A stretch of 64,000 bases of DNA from Pseudomonas protegens (GTDB lineage Bacteria > Pseudomonadota > Gammaproteobacteria > Pseudomonadales > Pseudomonadaceae), in contig NZ_CP060201.1 in the NCBI RefSeq assembly GCF_013407925.2, positions 1,178,001-1,242,000 of the forward strand, given 5' to 3'. Of the stretch, positions 27,206-35,609 are shown piece by piece (position 1 is the stretch's first letter; every line of letters starts with the position of its first letter). A program made the position numbers and the translations under genes. Under the pieces are notes generated by a model that was not told where the DNA came from, did not search any database, and saw only the letters and a program-made list of their open reading frames with translations.

Positions 27206-27571
27206 TCAATGACGCTTCTTGTGGCCCATGCTGCTGCCCAGGGCTCCGCCCGCCGCGCCGCCGATACCGGCGCCCACGGTGGAGCCGGTGCTGCCGCCCA
27301 GGCGATTGCCGATCAGCGAACCGCCTGCCGAGCCCAGACCGCCGCCAATCGCCGCTTTGGCCCGGCTGCCTTTTCGCGCACCTGCCGCACTGCCGGCCGC
27401 CCCGGCCACGCCCGCACCAATGGCTGCCCCGGTGCTGCCACCGAGCTGCTGTCCGACTACGTTGCCCAGCGCGCCGCCCAGGCCACCACCGATGGCTGCG
27501 GTGCCGTCACCGGCCATTGCGCCTTGAGCCAGCAGAAGTCCCACAACCAGGGCAGGTAAAGTTGAACGCAT
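27206..27571 (-). CDS. Secreted glycine-zipper protein
   Basis: A 121-residue protein with a signal peptide (MRSTLPALVVGLLLAQGAMA) and an unusually Gly/Ala-rich body made of GxxxG repeats such as GGGLGGALGNVVGQQLGGS. It ends in a basic tail GHKKRH. Glycine zippers mediate helix packing in envelope proteins, but a specific function is unknown. It is monocistronic with its own terminator. Confidence 0.75.
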   Translation of the reverse strand: MRSTLPALVVGLLLAQGAMAGDGTAAIGGGLGGALGNVVGQQLGGSTGAAIGAGVAGAAGSAAGARKGSRAKAAIGGGLGSAGGSLIGNRLGGSTGSTVGAGIGGAAGGALGSSMGHKKRH

Positions 27572-27716
27572 GACTTGAACCTCAAAAAAAGACTGTGGAA
27601 CCGACTTGTAAGACCAGCGCCGCCCCGCTCCAGAAGCGGCGTCACGGCAACACCGGGTTGCTCTCCGGTGGCTTGGACAGCTGATTTTAAAAGAGTTTTA
27701 TCACCGCGCAAAAAAA

Positions 27717-27736
27717 AGCCCGCTGGGGAACGGGCT
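27717..27736 (-). terminator. Intrinsic terminator of the small 35-residue gene
   Basis: AGCCCG/CGGGCT stem with an A8 run to its left, so active on the minus strand. It ends 13 bp beyond the stop of the short ORF at 27750. Confidence 0.7.
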
Positions 27737-27749
27737 AGGGGTATTGCGT

Positions 27750-27857
27750 TTAACGGATGGCTTGAGCGTACTCAGGCAGATGTGAAGATTCTGTGAAAAG
27801 ACACTGCCAATGGGAGCAACACTGACAGATCCTTTGCCTCACCAAATCCCGAGGCAT
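27750..27857 (-). CDS. Possible 35-residue Cys-containing protein
   Basis: A short ORF starting MPRDLVRQRICQCCSHWQ. The support is GGTGAG six bases before the ATG and a terminator directly after the stop. It could instead be untranslated 3' sequence of the lipoprotein transcript (27970) or a small RNA. I do not recognise the product. Confidence 0.35.
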   Translation of the reverse strand: MPRDLVRQRICQCCSHWQCLFTESSHLPEYAQAIR

Positions 27858-27969
27858 CTTCAGCTCACCAGACTGAAGATGTTCAGGCCAGACCGGCAGC
27901 CAGCAACCCTTGGAAAACTGCCGCTGCAACGATCCGGCCTCCACCCGAGACGCTCATGTGCAGCAAAAA

Positions 27970-28410
27970 TCAACGAATGCTGCGGATGCTGCCTTTATTG
28001 CCTTTGACCGTGACCGAGACTTTCTTGAAGACAAAGTAGTTTTCTTCGTTCACTTCATAACGCGGAGCAACGATCAGGTCTGCGCCCGACGATTTGACAG
28101 CCTTGTAGGCTGCTGCGGACTTGACCGAGCTGACCGGGTCAAAGCCCAGGCCGCCCAGCGCACCACCACCATCACCGCCATAAGCCACACCGTCAGCAAA
28201 CTGGCTATCGCCACCAAACTGCAGGAAGCCAAACAGGATGTTCACCGAGGACTGACCCGAGATCGCCTCACCCACTGCCACGTCGGCCTTCAAGTCAGCC
28301 TTGACCTGACTGTCGATGGGCGAAGATGGCTGGCTGATGTTGTAGCTGGTGCAACCAGTGGCAGCGGCTACAAGAGTGGAGAGGGCGAGGAGTTTGAAAA
28401 TAGCTTTCAC
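27970..28410 (-). CDS. Lipoprotein of unknown function
   Basis: A 146-residue protein with a lipoprotein signal, hydrophobic stretch LLALSTLVAAATGC with the lipobox cysteine, so it should be membrane-anchored in the envelope. The body includes a glycine-rich loop (GGDGGGALGGLGF). The GTG at 28410 follows AAGGAAA and gives a normal signal peptide; the ATG 24 bp upstream lacks a ribosome-binding site. Confidence 0.72.
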   Translation of the reverse strand: MKAIFKLLALSTLVAAATGCTSYNISQPSSPIDSQVKADLKADVAVGEAISGQSSVNILFGFLQFGGDSQFADGVAYGGDGGGALGGLGFDPVSSVKSAAAYKAVKSSGADLIVAPRYEVNEENYFVFKKVSVTVKGNKGSIRSIR

Positions 28411-28870
28411 GTTTATTTCCTTATCGCTTTTCATATAAAGGCATCATCGCTGGATGCACAGCCCCGCTTTAATCGGGATAAGGAACATATCGTCAGTTAT
28501 AGCCAATTGAGATAAGAAGATTCCCAAATTACAAAAGAACCTTCTTTAACAACCTCTTCGCACTGGCGAGAAACAATTAATACGGCTACTCAAAATCAAT
28601 AAAAAACTTAATACACAAACTATCTCACCACAGGAACATGCCCCTGACCTGCAATACCATTGGCCCCACTTAATACTGGCAGCAGACCGCTCAGGAGCAG
28701 CCGCCTGGCTCGAGGAAAAAAGCATCCGCGCCCCACCCTCTTGGCAACGTCGCGCCCTGAGCAGAGCGTCCACCCGCCCCCGTTGCAACGGCCGTTATTC
28801 CAAATACTGCCCTTGATAATCCGCGGACAATAAAAAGCCCCGCATCTGGCGGGGCTCTCATAACTGACTA
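28411..28870. other. AT-rich intergenic region
   Basis: About 460 bp with a lower GC content than its neighbours and no convincing gene. It contains the promoter side of the lipoprotein gene and the terminator at 28836-28856. An 80-codon minus-strand frame (28546-28788) has no ribosome-binding site and an atypical composition. Confidence 0.6.
28836..28856 (-). terminator. Intrinsic terminator of the 63-residue gene
   Basis: Stem AGCCCCGC/GCGGGGCT with a five-base loop and an A5 run on the left side, so oriented for minus-strand transcription from the gene at 28871. Confidence 0.75.
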
Positions 28871-29062
28871 TTATTTTCTCTTCGGCAATGCCTTGGGAAA
28901 AAACATCGTATTACTGGCGACCGGCAGCGGTGCAGTTTTTTTCCTGTTACTCACGCTGACCCGGGATTGATCTTCCACTTCAAATGCGGCCTGACCACAA
29001 CGCACCAAGTTGTTGATTGGGAACTCATCCCCGTTGTCTTCGATATAGGCAAGACTCCTCAT
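28871..29062 (-). CDS. Small hypothetical protein (63 residues)
   Basis: Starts MRSLAYIEDNGDEFPINNLV and ends in a basic KALPKRK tail. A strong GGAGGGAG ribosome-binding site precedes the ATG at 29062, and an intrinsic terminator follows 15 bp after the stop, so expression is likely. No domain is recognised and no signal peptide is present. Confidence 0.6.
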   Translation of the reverse strand: MRSLAYIEDNGDEFPINNLVRCGQAAFEVEDQSRVSVSNRKKTAPLPVASNTMFFPKALPKRK

Positions 29063-29360
29063 CTTCCAGCTCCCTCCAACAACCGATCAGTACCGGCAAG
29101 CTCCTGATTGCCTGGAAAATACTGACCGTCACGGCAGATCAGACTAGACAGTCATTTGTCGACCTGCCGTTCAAAACCGCCAGACACCGACGAGCGGCCA
29201 AGGCACCGAGAGGAAAGCTGATCCAGGACACTCTTTCGCGTCCAACCGGAGCAGCGGCAGAGCCTGTCGACGAGACTCACAGAAATCGTCAACGGCCACA
29301 GGGCCTGATCAAGCCGGCACGCACGGGCCACAACAGGCGCCGTGGACAGGGCCAGAATGC
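29063..29360. other. Spacer between small gene and tRNA
   Basis: About 300 bp with no convincing gene on either strand, presumably the promoter region of the 63-residue gene. No repeat was seen. Confidence 0.5.
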
Positions 29361-29397
29361 AAAAAACCCCTGGTTTCTCGGGGAAACCAGGGGTTTT
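29361..29397 (-). terminator. Terminator of tRNA-Ser
   Basis: A very strong hairpin, AAAACCCCTGGTTTC pairing with GAAACCAGGGGTTTT around a four- or five-base loop, 15 bp downstream of the tRNA 3' end and flanked by A and T runs. It would work in both directions. Confidence 0.88.
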
Positions 29398-29411
29398 CTG
29401 TACATCGAATG

Positions 29412-29501
29412 TGGCGGTGAAGGAGAGATTCGAACTCTCGATACAGTTTCCTGTATACACACTTTCCAGGCGTGCTCCTTAAGCCACTCGGACACTTCAC
29501 C
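29412..29501 (-). tRNA. tRNA-Ser (anticodon GGA)
   Basis: A class II tRNA of 90 nt on the minus strand. The acceptor stem pairs GGTGAAG with CTTCACC, the T arm is GAGAGTTCGAATCTCTC, there is a long variable arm, and CCA is encoded. The anticodon loop CTGGAAA gives GGA, reading UCC and UCU serine codons. It is followed by its own terminator, with no sign of an integrated element at its 3' end. Confidence 0.95.
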
Positions 29502-29819
29502 GTGTCTCGTCAAACCGATTCAGTCTGTCGAGGCGCGCTAATGTAGTCGATAGCTTTTCAGATGGCAAACTTTTTTTTCAGAATTTTCATGCGCTTAAGA
29601 TCGATCCGTCGTGGCAGGGGGCTCGGCCCCAGCGGCAACACGGCAAACCGGCCATTCTTCAGCCTTGCCTCGCGCTATATAGAAGAAAGCAGGCATGGCC
29701 GGCAGCGCCGTGCAGGCCGATACCCGGCCTTGTGCCTGACTCATCAGTCAGTCACGGCGCTTTACCAGATCGGTCGTGGTGGGTAACTTCTGCTGCACTT
29801 CAATACAAGGAATTGCGTC
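29502..29819. other. Promoter region of tRNA-Ser and the crotonase gene
   Basis: About 320 bp without a supported gene. It serves divergent promoters for the tRNA and for the gene at 29820. An open frame at 29562-29786 on the plus strand has no ribosome-binding site and looks random. Confidence 0.5.
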
Positions 29820-30509
29820 ATGAGTGAGTTGATTTCATACCATCTCGAAGACGGTATCGCGACCCTGACCTTGAGCAATGGCAAGGTCAATGCCATCTCC
29901 CCGGACGTGATTGCCGCTTTCAACGCCGCGCTGGATCAGGCCACCGCCGATCGCGCAGTGGTGATCATCACCGGTCAGCCGGGCATTCTCTCCGGCGGTT
30001 ACGACCTGAAGGTGATGACAGCCGGCCCCAAAGAAGCCGTGGCGCTGGTAACCCAAGGCTCGACCCTGGCCCGCCGCCTGCTGTCCCACCCGTTCCCGGT
30101 GATCGTTGCCTGCCCGGGTCACGCGGTGGCCAAGGGCGCCTTCCTGCTGTTGTCGGCGGATTACCGTATCGGTGTGGACGGTCCCTTCAGCATCGGTCTG
30201 AACGAAGTGCAGATCGGCATGACCATGCATCACGCCGGCATCGAGCTGGCCCGCGACCGTCTGCGGCGTTCGGCCTTCCATCGTTCGGTGATCAACGGCG
30301 AGATGTTTGACCCGCAAGGCGCGGTGGATGCCGGCTTCCTCGACAAGGTGGTGAGCGCCGAGGAACTGCAAGGCGCAGCCCTGGCTGCGGCACGCCAGTT
30401 GAAGAAGATCAACATGCTGGCCCACAAGAACACCAAGCTGAAGGTGCGCAAGGCTCTGCTGGACACCCTCGACAACGCCATCATCCTCGACCAGGAACAC
30501 ATGGGCTGA
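29820..30509 (+). CDS. Crotonase/enoyl-CoA hydratase family protein
   Basis: A 229-residue crotonase-fold protein with the oxyanion-hole segment ITGQPGILSGGYDLKVM and the second one CPGHAVAKGAFLLLSADYRI. The catalytic glutamates of true enoyl-CoA hydratases are not clearly at their positions, so the reaction on the CoA ester is uncertain. AAGGA precedes the ATG. A P. aeruginosa counterpart lies in the same general gene neighbourhood. It is followed by a terminator. Confidence 0.85.
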   Translation: MSELISYHLEDGIATLTLSNGKVNAISPDVIAAFNAALDQATADRAVVIITGQPGILSGGYDLKVMTAGPKEAVALVTQGSTLARRLLSHPFPVIVACPGHAVAKGAFLLLSADYRIGVDGPFSIGLNEVQIGMTMHHAGIELARDRLRRSAFHRSVINGEMFDPQGAVDAGFLDKVVSAEELQGAALAAARQLKKINMLAHKNTKLKVRKALLDTLDNAIILDQEHMG

Positions 30510-30531
30510 CTCGCCTGTGTCGAATGAATCG

Positions 30532-30556
30532 GCCCGACCTGTGTGTCGGGCTTTTT
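30532..30556 (+). terminator. Intrinsic terminator after the crotonase gene
   Basis: GCCCGAC/GTCGGGC stem, six-base loop, followed by TTTTTCTT on the plus strand, 22 bp after the stop. Confidence 0.88.
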
Positions 30557-30722
30557 CTTGCCTGGCGGAAATGAACAGCCAAAGGCCTCTGCAGCGCCGC
30601 TGACAGCGGTTTGCGGAAACATGTACTTAAACATCGCCCATCTCCTGGCTGAGAGCGGCAATTGCCGAAAACAGTGCACATCCGTACACTGCGCCACCTT
30701 TTGTCCCCGGTGGGCCGTTTTG

Positions 30723-31445
30723 ATGCTGTATCTGTTTCGTATGTCGCTGATGGGCCTGCACTTTATCCTTGCCGGAAGCCTGGGCCTGCTGCTTGGACTG
30801 TGCCGCCCATTCAACCCGGACAACAGTCGCCTGTGCGCCCGCCTCTACGCCTGGCCGGCCATGTGCATCCTGCGCCTGCGGGTCAAGGCCGAAGTCGGGC
30901 CGTTGATGGACAAGCCTGAAAGCTGCGTGATCATCGCCAACCACCAGTCCAATTACGATTTGTTCGTGTTCGGCAACGTGGTGCCACGACGCACGGTGTG
31001 CATCGGCAAGAAGAGCCTGAAATGGGTGCCGCTGTTCGGCCAGCTGTTCTGGCTGGCGGGCAATGTCCTGATCGATCGCGGCAACCCGCACAAGGCGCGG
31101 CGATCCATGCTCACCACCACCCATACGCTGCAGCACAAGGACACCTCGATCTGGGTGTTCCCCGAAGGCACTCGCAACCTCGGCGAGGATCTGCTGCCGT
31201 TCAAGAAGGGGGCGTTCCAGATGGCCATCGCCGCTGGCGTGCCGATCGTGCCGGTGTGTGTCAGCAGCTACATCAAGCACATGCGCCTGAACCGCTGGAA
31301 CAGCGGCCAGATCCTGATCCGTTCGCTGCCGGCGATTCCCACCGCCGGGCTGACCATGGACGACATGCCGCGTCTGATCGCCCAGTGTCGCGAGCAGATG
31401 CGCGAATGCATCGCCCACATGGATCGCCAACTGCAAGCCGCCTGA
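30723..31445 (+). CDS. plsC: 1-acyl-sn-glycerol-3-phosphate acyltransferase
   Basis: A 240-residue membrane-associated acyltransferase that makes phosphatidic acid. It has an N-terminal hydrophobic segment, motif I NHQSNYD (catalytic His and Asp), the substrate motif FPEGTRN and a third conserved block VPIVPVCVSSY. The start ATG at 30723 places the first helix correctly; the frame is open further upstream. Pseudomonads usually have several PlsC-like genes. Confidence 0.9.
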   Translation: MLYLFRMSLMGLHFILAGSLGLLLGLCRPFNPDNSRLCARLYAWPAMCILRLRVKAEVGPLMDKPESCVIIANHQSNYDLFVFGNVVPRRTVCIGKKSLKWVPLFGQLFWLAGNVLIDRGNPHKARRSMLTTTHTLQHKDTSIWVFPEGTRNLGEDLLPFKKGAFQMAIAAGVPIVPVCVSSYIKHMRLNRWNSGQILIRSLPAIPTAGLTMDDMPRLIAQCREQMRECIAHMDRQLQAA

Positions 31446-31471
31446 ACCGCAAGCCCGCCCCCGATGCCTGC

Positions 31472-31498
31472 AAGCCCGCCCCGTGCGGGCTTTGATTT
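31472..31498 (+). terminator. Intrinsic terminator after plsC
   Basis: AAGCCCGC/GCGGGCTT stem with a five-base loop, followed by a T-rich tail (TTGATTTG), 26 bp after the plsC stop. Confidence 0.75.
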
Positions 31499-31598
31499 GT
31501 CTGCGAACTCCAGCTCCGGCAGTGACTCTGATGCTGCATTGCAGGCTAAGCTGCTGATTTGTAACCGCCCCATTGATAAGAAGAAGTGAAGCAGAGCC

Positions 31599-32570
31599 AT
31601 GGGTAGAGTTGTTGCTGCCGCCGTGTACAGCGGCGGAAAGAAAGTCACCGATATCAGCCTTGACGAAGGGGCTGCCTGGGCCGCGAAACCCGGCCACTTC
31701 GTGTGGATCGGCCTGGAGGAGCCCAATGCTCACGAACTGGCCAATCTGCAACGCCAGTTCAACCTGCATGAACTGGCCATTGAAGACGCGCTGGAGAAGC
31801 ACAGCCGCCCCAAGCTGGAAACCTTTGGCGACGCCTTGTTCATCGTCACTTATTCACCGGTGCGCACCGAGGGCAAGCTGGAGTTCATCGAAACCCACAT
31901 CTTTGCCGGCAAGGGCTACATCATCACCGCGCGCAACGGCCACTCGGCCTCCTATGGCTATGTACGCCAGCGTTGCGAGGCGCGCCCCCTGCTGCTGGAG
32001 CACGGCGAGGACTTCGTCCTGTATGCGCTGCTGGATTTCGTCACCGAGAACTACCAGCCGGTCAGTGAAGCCATCCACGGCGAGATCGACGAACTGGAAC
32101 GCAACGTCCTGTGCAATTCGCTGAACGAGCGGGATATCCAGAACCTCCACGGCCTGCGCCGCGACGTGCTGCGTCTGCGCCGCTACGTCGCGCCCATGGT
32201 GGAGATCAGCGAGGAGCTGCAGAAACTCAGCTTTCCGTTCATCGACAAGAACATGCGGCCGTATTTCCGTGACGTGCAGATTCACGTCACCCGGCAGATG
32301 GAAGATTTGTCGACCCTGCGCGACATCGCCAGCCAGACCATCGAGATCGGCGTGCTGCTGGAGGCTTCACGGCAAAGCATCGTGCAGCGCAAGTTCGCCG
32401 CCTGGGCGGCGATCCTGGCGTTTCCCACCGCGGTGGCGGGGATTTACGGGATGAACTTCCAGAACATGCCGGAGCTGAGCTGGCACTACGGCTACTTCGG
32501 CGTGCTGGGTTTCATCAGCGTGGGCTGTATCAGCCTGTGGGCCAGCTTCAAGCGTTCCGGCTGGCTCTAG
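31599..32570 (+). CDS. CorA/ZntB-family metal ion channel
   Basis: A 323-residue member of the CorA divalent cation transporter family: long cytoplasmic N-terminal domain, a long helix, then two C-terminal membrane segments with the signature YGMNF between them. The GMN motif defines the pore loop for Mg2+/Co2+. Whether it imports magnesium or handles zinc like ZntB cannot be read from sequence. AGAAG precedes the ATG. Confidence 0.9.
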   Translation: MGRVVAAAVYSGGKKVTDISLDEGAAWAAKPGHFVWIGLEEPNAHELANLQRQFNLHELAIEDALEKHSRPKLETFGDALFIVTYSPVRTEGKLEFIETHIFAGKGYIITARNGHSASYGYVRQRCEARPLLLEHGEDFVLYALLDFVTENYQPVSEAIHGEIDELERNVLCNSLNERDIQNLHGLRRDVLRLRRYVAPMVEISEELQKLSFPFIDKNMRPYFRDVQIHVTRQMEDLSTLRDIASQTIEIGVLLEASRQSIVQRKFAAWAAILAFPTAVAGIYGMNFQNMPELSWHYGYFGVLGFISVGCISLWASFKRSGWL

Positions 32571-32576
32571 GGCAAT

Positions 32577-32603
32577 GGGCCCTGGGCGCGAACGCCAGGG
32601 CCC
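32577..32603. terminator. GC-rich dyad between convergent corA-like and amidotransferase genes
   Basis: An imperfect hairpin, GGGCCCTGG pairing with CCAGGGCCC, directly after the CorA-like stop. No T tract follows on either strand, so termination efficiency is uncertain. Confidence 0.45.
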
Positions 32604-32611
32604 CGGCAAGG

Positions 32612-33334
32612 TCATGCGGCTTCGGGTTTGTGGGCGACGAAGCGCATCATCCATTCCGCAACGGTGGTGCCGTGGTGCTCGTGTTCGAGACTGGCCAGGC
32701 CCTTCTGGTAGATCTTCTCGCCAAGAAACTCCTGGCGCAGATCCAGCAGCGCCCGGGAGTAGTCGTGGATGAACTCAGGGTGCCCCTGGAAACACAGCAC
32801 CTGGTCATTGATGTGATAGGCAGCATAGGGGCAGAAATCGCTGGAGGCGATCACTGTGGCGTTCTCCGGTAGCGCGGTGACCTGATCCTGGTGGCTGATC
32901 AACAGCGTCAACTCCTCCACCACCGGGCTCATCCACGGCGCCTTGGCGGCCAGCTTGTAGCTATGGGTGCCCACGCCCCAGCCCTGACTCGCCCGCTCGC
33001 TCTTGCCCCCCAGCAAAAGCGCCAGCAACTGATGGCCGAAGCAGATGCCCAGCAGCTTGTCACCACGCTCGTAGCGGCCCAGCAGATAGGTCTTGAGGGT
33101 TTGAATCCAGGGGTCGGTGCCGAAGGAGTCGGCCTTGCTGCCAGTCACCAGGTAAGCGTCGAACTCCAGCTCGTCGCTGGGGTAATCGCCCTGCACCACG
33201 TTGTAGACGCTGAACTGCGCAGCAATGGGTTGCTGGGAAAACAGGCGCTGGAACATCTGCCCGTAACCCTGATATTGATCGACCAGTTCGGGACGCAGGA
33301 TATCGGTTTCAAGAATGCAGATGCGTAGCGACAT
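32612..33334 (-). CDS. Class I glutamine amidotransferase-like protein
   Basis: A 240-residue GATase1 protein. The nucleophile elbow is GICFGHQLLALLLGG (Cys near 95) and the His/Glu part of the triad is in FQGHPEF. Stand-alone members hydrolyse glutamine or gamma-glutamyl compounds. A P. aeruginosa gene in the equivalent region is annotated as an amidotransferase. The ATG at 33334 begins MSLRICILETD, a typical start; the frame is open for 24 codons further. Confidence 0.87.
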   Translation of the reverse strand: MSLRICILETDILRPELVDQYQGYGQMFQRLFSQQPIAAQFSVYNVVQGDYPSDELEFDAYLVTGSKADSFGTDPWIQTLKTYLLGRYERGDKLLGICFGHQLLALLLGGKSERASQGWGVGTHSYKLAAKAPWMSPVVEELTLLISHQDQVTALPENATVIASSDFCPYAAYHINDQVLCFQGHPEFIHDYSRALLDLRQEFLGEKIYQKGLASLEHEHHGTTVAEWMMRFVAHKPEAA

Positions 33335-33439
33335 AAAAAATTCCTGACAAGGTGATGGCAATAATGAACAGCCCAGAGCCTGCCTTGAAATACCACGGCA
33401 AGGCAAGCCCCGGGACCACTCATTGGCTACCGGTCAACC

Positions 33440-35584
33440 TCAGAACAACTGCCCCTGGCGAGCCTTCTCCAGGAGCAGGGTCGGCGGGGCGAATCGCTCA
33501 CCGTATTGCTGCGCCAGATACTGCGCCCGGGCGACGAAATCCTTCACCCCGTACTGGTTGATGAACTGCAGGGCACCGCCGCTCCAGGCGGCGAAACCGA
33601 TGCCGAAGATCGAGCCGATATTGGCGTCCGCCGTGGACTGCAATACCCCCTCCTCCAGGCAACGCACGGTTTCGATGGCCTGAATGAACAGCAGGCGGTC
33701 GCGCACGTCCTGGGGCGAGATCTGCCCATCGGCGCGATAGAAGCGCGAGTGCAACTGCGGCCACAAGTGCTTCTGGCCACCGGCCGGGTATTCGTAGAAA
33801 CCACCGCCGGCGGCCTTGCCCGCTCGCTTGCAGTCATTGAGCAACTGGTCGATCACGGCAAACGCCGGATGCTCGACAGGCGCCTTGCCTTCAGCCCGCA
33901 GGTCCTTGGCGGTCTGCTGACGGATGTGGCTCATCAGGCTCAGGGAGACTTCATCGGAAATCGCCAGCGGCCCCACAGGCATCCCGGCCTTGCGCGCCTC
34001 GGTTTCGATCAACGGCGCCGCAATGCCTTCGCCGAGCATGGCGATGCCTTCGTTGGTGAAGGTGCCGAACACCCGGGAGGTGAAGAAACCGCGACTGTCG
34101 TTGACCACGATCGGGGTCTTGTTGATCTGCAGCACGAAGTCGAACCCACGGGCCAGGGTTGCATCGCTGGTCTGCGCGCCCTTGATGATTTCCACCAGGG
34201 GCATCTTGTCCACCGGGCTGAAGAAGTGCAGGCCGATGAACTTATCCGGATTCGGCACCGCCGTGGCCAGCCCGGTGATGGGCAGGGTCGAAGTGTTGGA
34301 TGCGATCACCGCCTCATCGCCGACCACCTGCTGCGCGGCCCGGGACACCTTGGCCTTGAGCTCGCGATCCTCGAACACCGCCTCGATGATCAGGTCGCAA
34401 CCGGCCAGGTCGGCGTCCTCGGCGGTGGTACGGATTCGCGCCAGGATCGCCTCACGCTGCTCGCGGCTCAGTTGCCCGCGCGCCAGCTTTTTCTCCAGCA
34501 GCGCCGCCGAGTGGGCCTTGCCCTTCTCGGCCGCCTCGACACTGATGTCCTTGAGCACCACCTCGATGCCCGCCACCGCGCTGACGTAGGCAATCCCCGC
34601 CCCCATCATCCCGGCCCCCAGCACCCCGAGTTTGTTCGTGGTCTGCGGCGCGATGCCCTGAGGACGCGAGCCACCGGCATTGATTTCATTGAGCTGGAAC
34701 CAGAAGGTGCCGATCATGTTCTTCGCCACCTGGCCGGTGGCCAGCTCGGTGAAGTAGCGCGTCTCGATCAGTTGCGCGGTAGCGAAATCCACCTGGGCGC
34801 CTTCGACCGCGGCGCACAGGATCTTTTCCGGCGCGGGGAAGCAGCCCTGGGTCTTGGCCCGCAGAATCGACGGGGCAATGGCCAGCATCTGCGCCACTTT
34901 CGGGTTGGCCGGCGTGCCGCCCGGTATCTGATAACCGCGCGCATCCCAGGGCTGCTGGGCCGCCGGATTGGCCAGGATCCAGGCCCGAGCCTGGGCCAGC
35001 AGGTCGTCACGGTCCGTCGCCAGGGCATCGATCAGACCAGCTTGCAGCGCCTGCTGCGGACGCACTTTCTTGCCTTCCAGCAGATACGGCAACGCCTTTT
35101 CCAGGCCCAGCAGGCGCACCATGCGCACCACCCCGCCGCCACCGGGCAACAGGCCCAGGGTGACTTCCGGCAGGCCGATCTGTAGCGATTGATCATCCAG
35201 GGCCACCCGATGATGGCAGGCCAGGCAGATTTCCCAGCCGCCGCCCAGGGCAGCACCATTGATAGCCGCGACCACCGGTTTACCCAGGGTTTCCAGCGCG
35301 CGCAACTGGCCCTTGAGGGCCAGCACCATGTCATAGAAGGCCTTGGCTTGCGGCTTGCCGACCTTGATCAGCTCATTGAGGTCGCCGCCGGCAAAGAAGG
35401 TCTTTTTCGCCGAGGTGATGATCACCCCGGCAATCGATTGCTGCTCGGCCTGCAGACGCGCCACGACACCGGCCATGGCCTCGCGGTACACCGCGTTCAT
35501 GGTGTTGGCGCTCTGGCCCGGCATATCGATGGTCAGGACCACGATCTGGTCCTGGCCCTTTTCGTAACGGATGGCATCGGTCAT
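33440..35584 (-). CDS. Enoyl-CoA hydratase/3-hydroxyacyl-CoA dehydrogenase (FadB-like alpha subunit)
   Basis: A 714-residue bifunctional beta-oxidation protein. The N-terminal crotonase domain (about 1-200) includes INGAALGGGWEICLACHH. The dehydrogenase domain starts near 315 with the NAD motif GVLGAGMMGAGIAYVSAVAG and contains VIASNTSTLPITGL and GLHFFSPVDKMPLVEI. The start at 35584 follows the thiolase gene by 25 bp. It is a second, FadJ-type or short/medium-chain system rather than the main fadBA. Confidence 0.92.
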   Translation of the reverse strand: MTDAIRYEKGQDQIVVLTIDMPGQSANTMNAVYREAMAGVVARLQAEQQSIAGVIITSAKKTFFAGGDLNELIKVGKPQAKAFYDMVLALKGQLRALETLGKPVVAAINGAALGGGWEICLACHHRVALDDQSLQIGLPEVTLGLLPGGGGVVRMVRLLGLEKALPYLLEGKKVRPQQALQAGLIDALATDRDDLLAQARAWILANPAAQQPWDARGYQIPGGTPANPKVAQMLAIAPSILRAKTQGCFPAPEKILCAAVEGAQVDFATAQLIETRYFTELATGQVAKNMIGTFWFQLNEINAGGSRPQGIAPQTTNKLGVLGAGMMGAGIAYVSAVAGIEVVLKDISVEAAEKGKAHSAALLEKKLARGQLSREQREAILARIRTTAEDADLAGCDLIIEAVFEDRELKAKVSRAAQQVVGDEAVIASNTSTLPITGLATAVPNPDKFIGLHFFSPVDKMPLVEIIKGAQTSDATLARGFDFVLQINKTPIVVNDSRGFFTSRVFGTFTNEGIAMLGEGIAAPLIETEARKAGMPVGPLAISDEVSLSLMSHIRQQTAKDLRAEGKAPVEHPAFAVIDQLLNDCKRAGKAAGGGFYEYPAGGQKHLWPQLHSRFYRADGQISPQDVRDRLLFIQAIETVRCLEEGVLQSTADANIGSIFGIGFAAWSGGALQFINQYGVKDFVARAQYLAQQYGERFAPPTLLLEKARQGQLF

Positions 35585-35609
35585 GAAGATGGTTCCTTGA
35601 AGTCGGGGC

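Noticed and set aside
28546-28788. 80-codon minus-strand frame
   Set aside because: No ribosome-binding site, atypical composition and no signs of a natural protein sequence.
29361-29501. tRNA-Ser as an attachment site of an integrated element
   Set aside because: No integrase, no repeated tRNA 3' end nearby, and the tRNA is followed directly by its own terminator.
29562-29786. 74-codon plus-strand frame between tRNA-Ser and the crotonase gene
   Set aside because: No ribosome-binding site and an Arg-rich, random-looking product.
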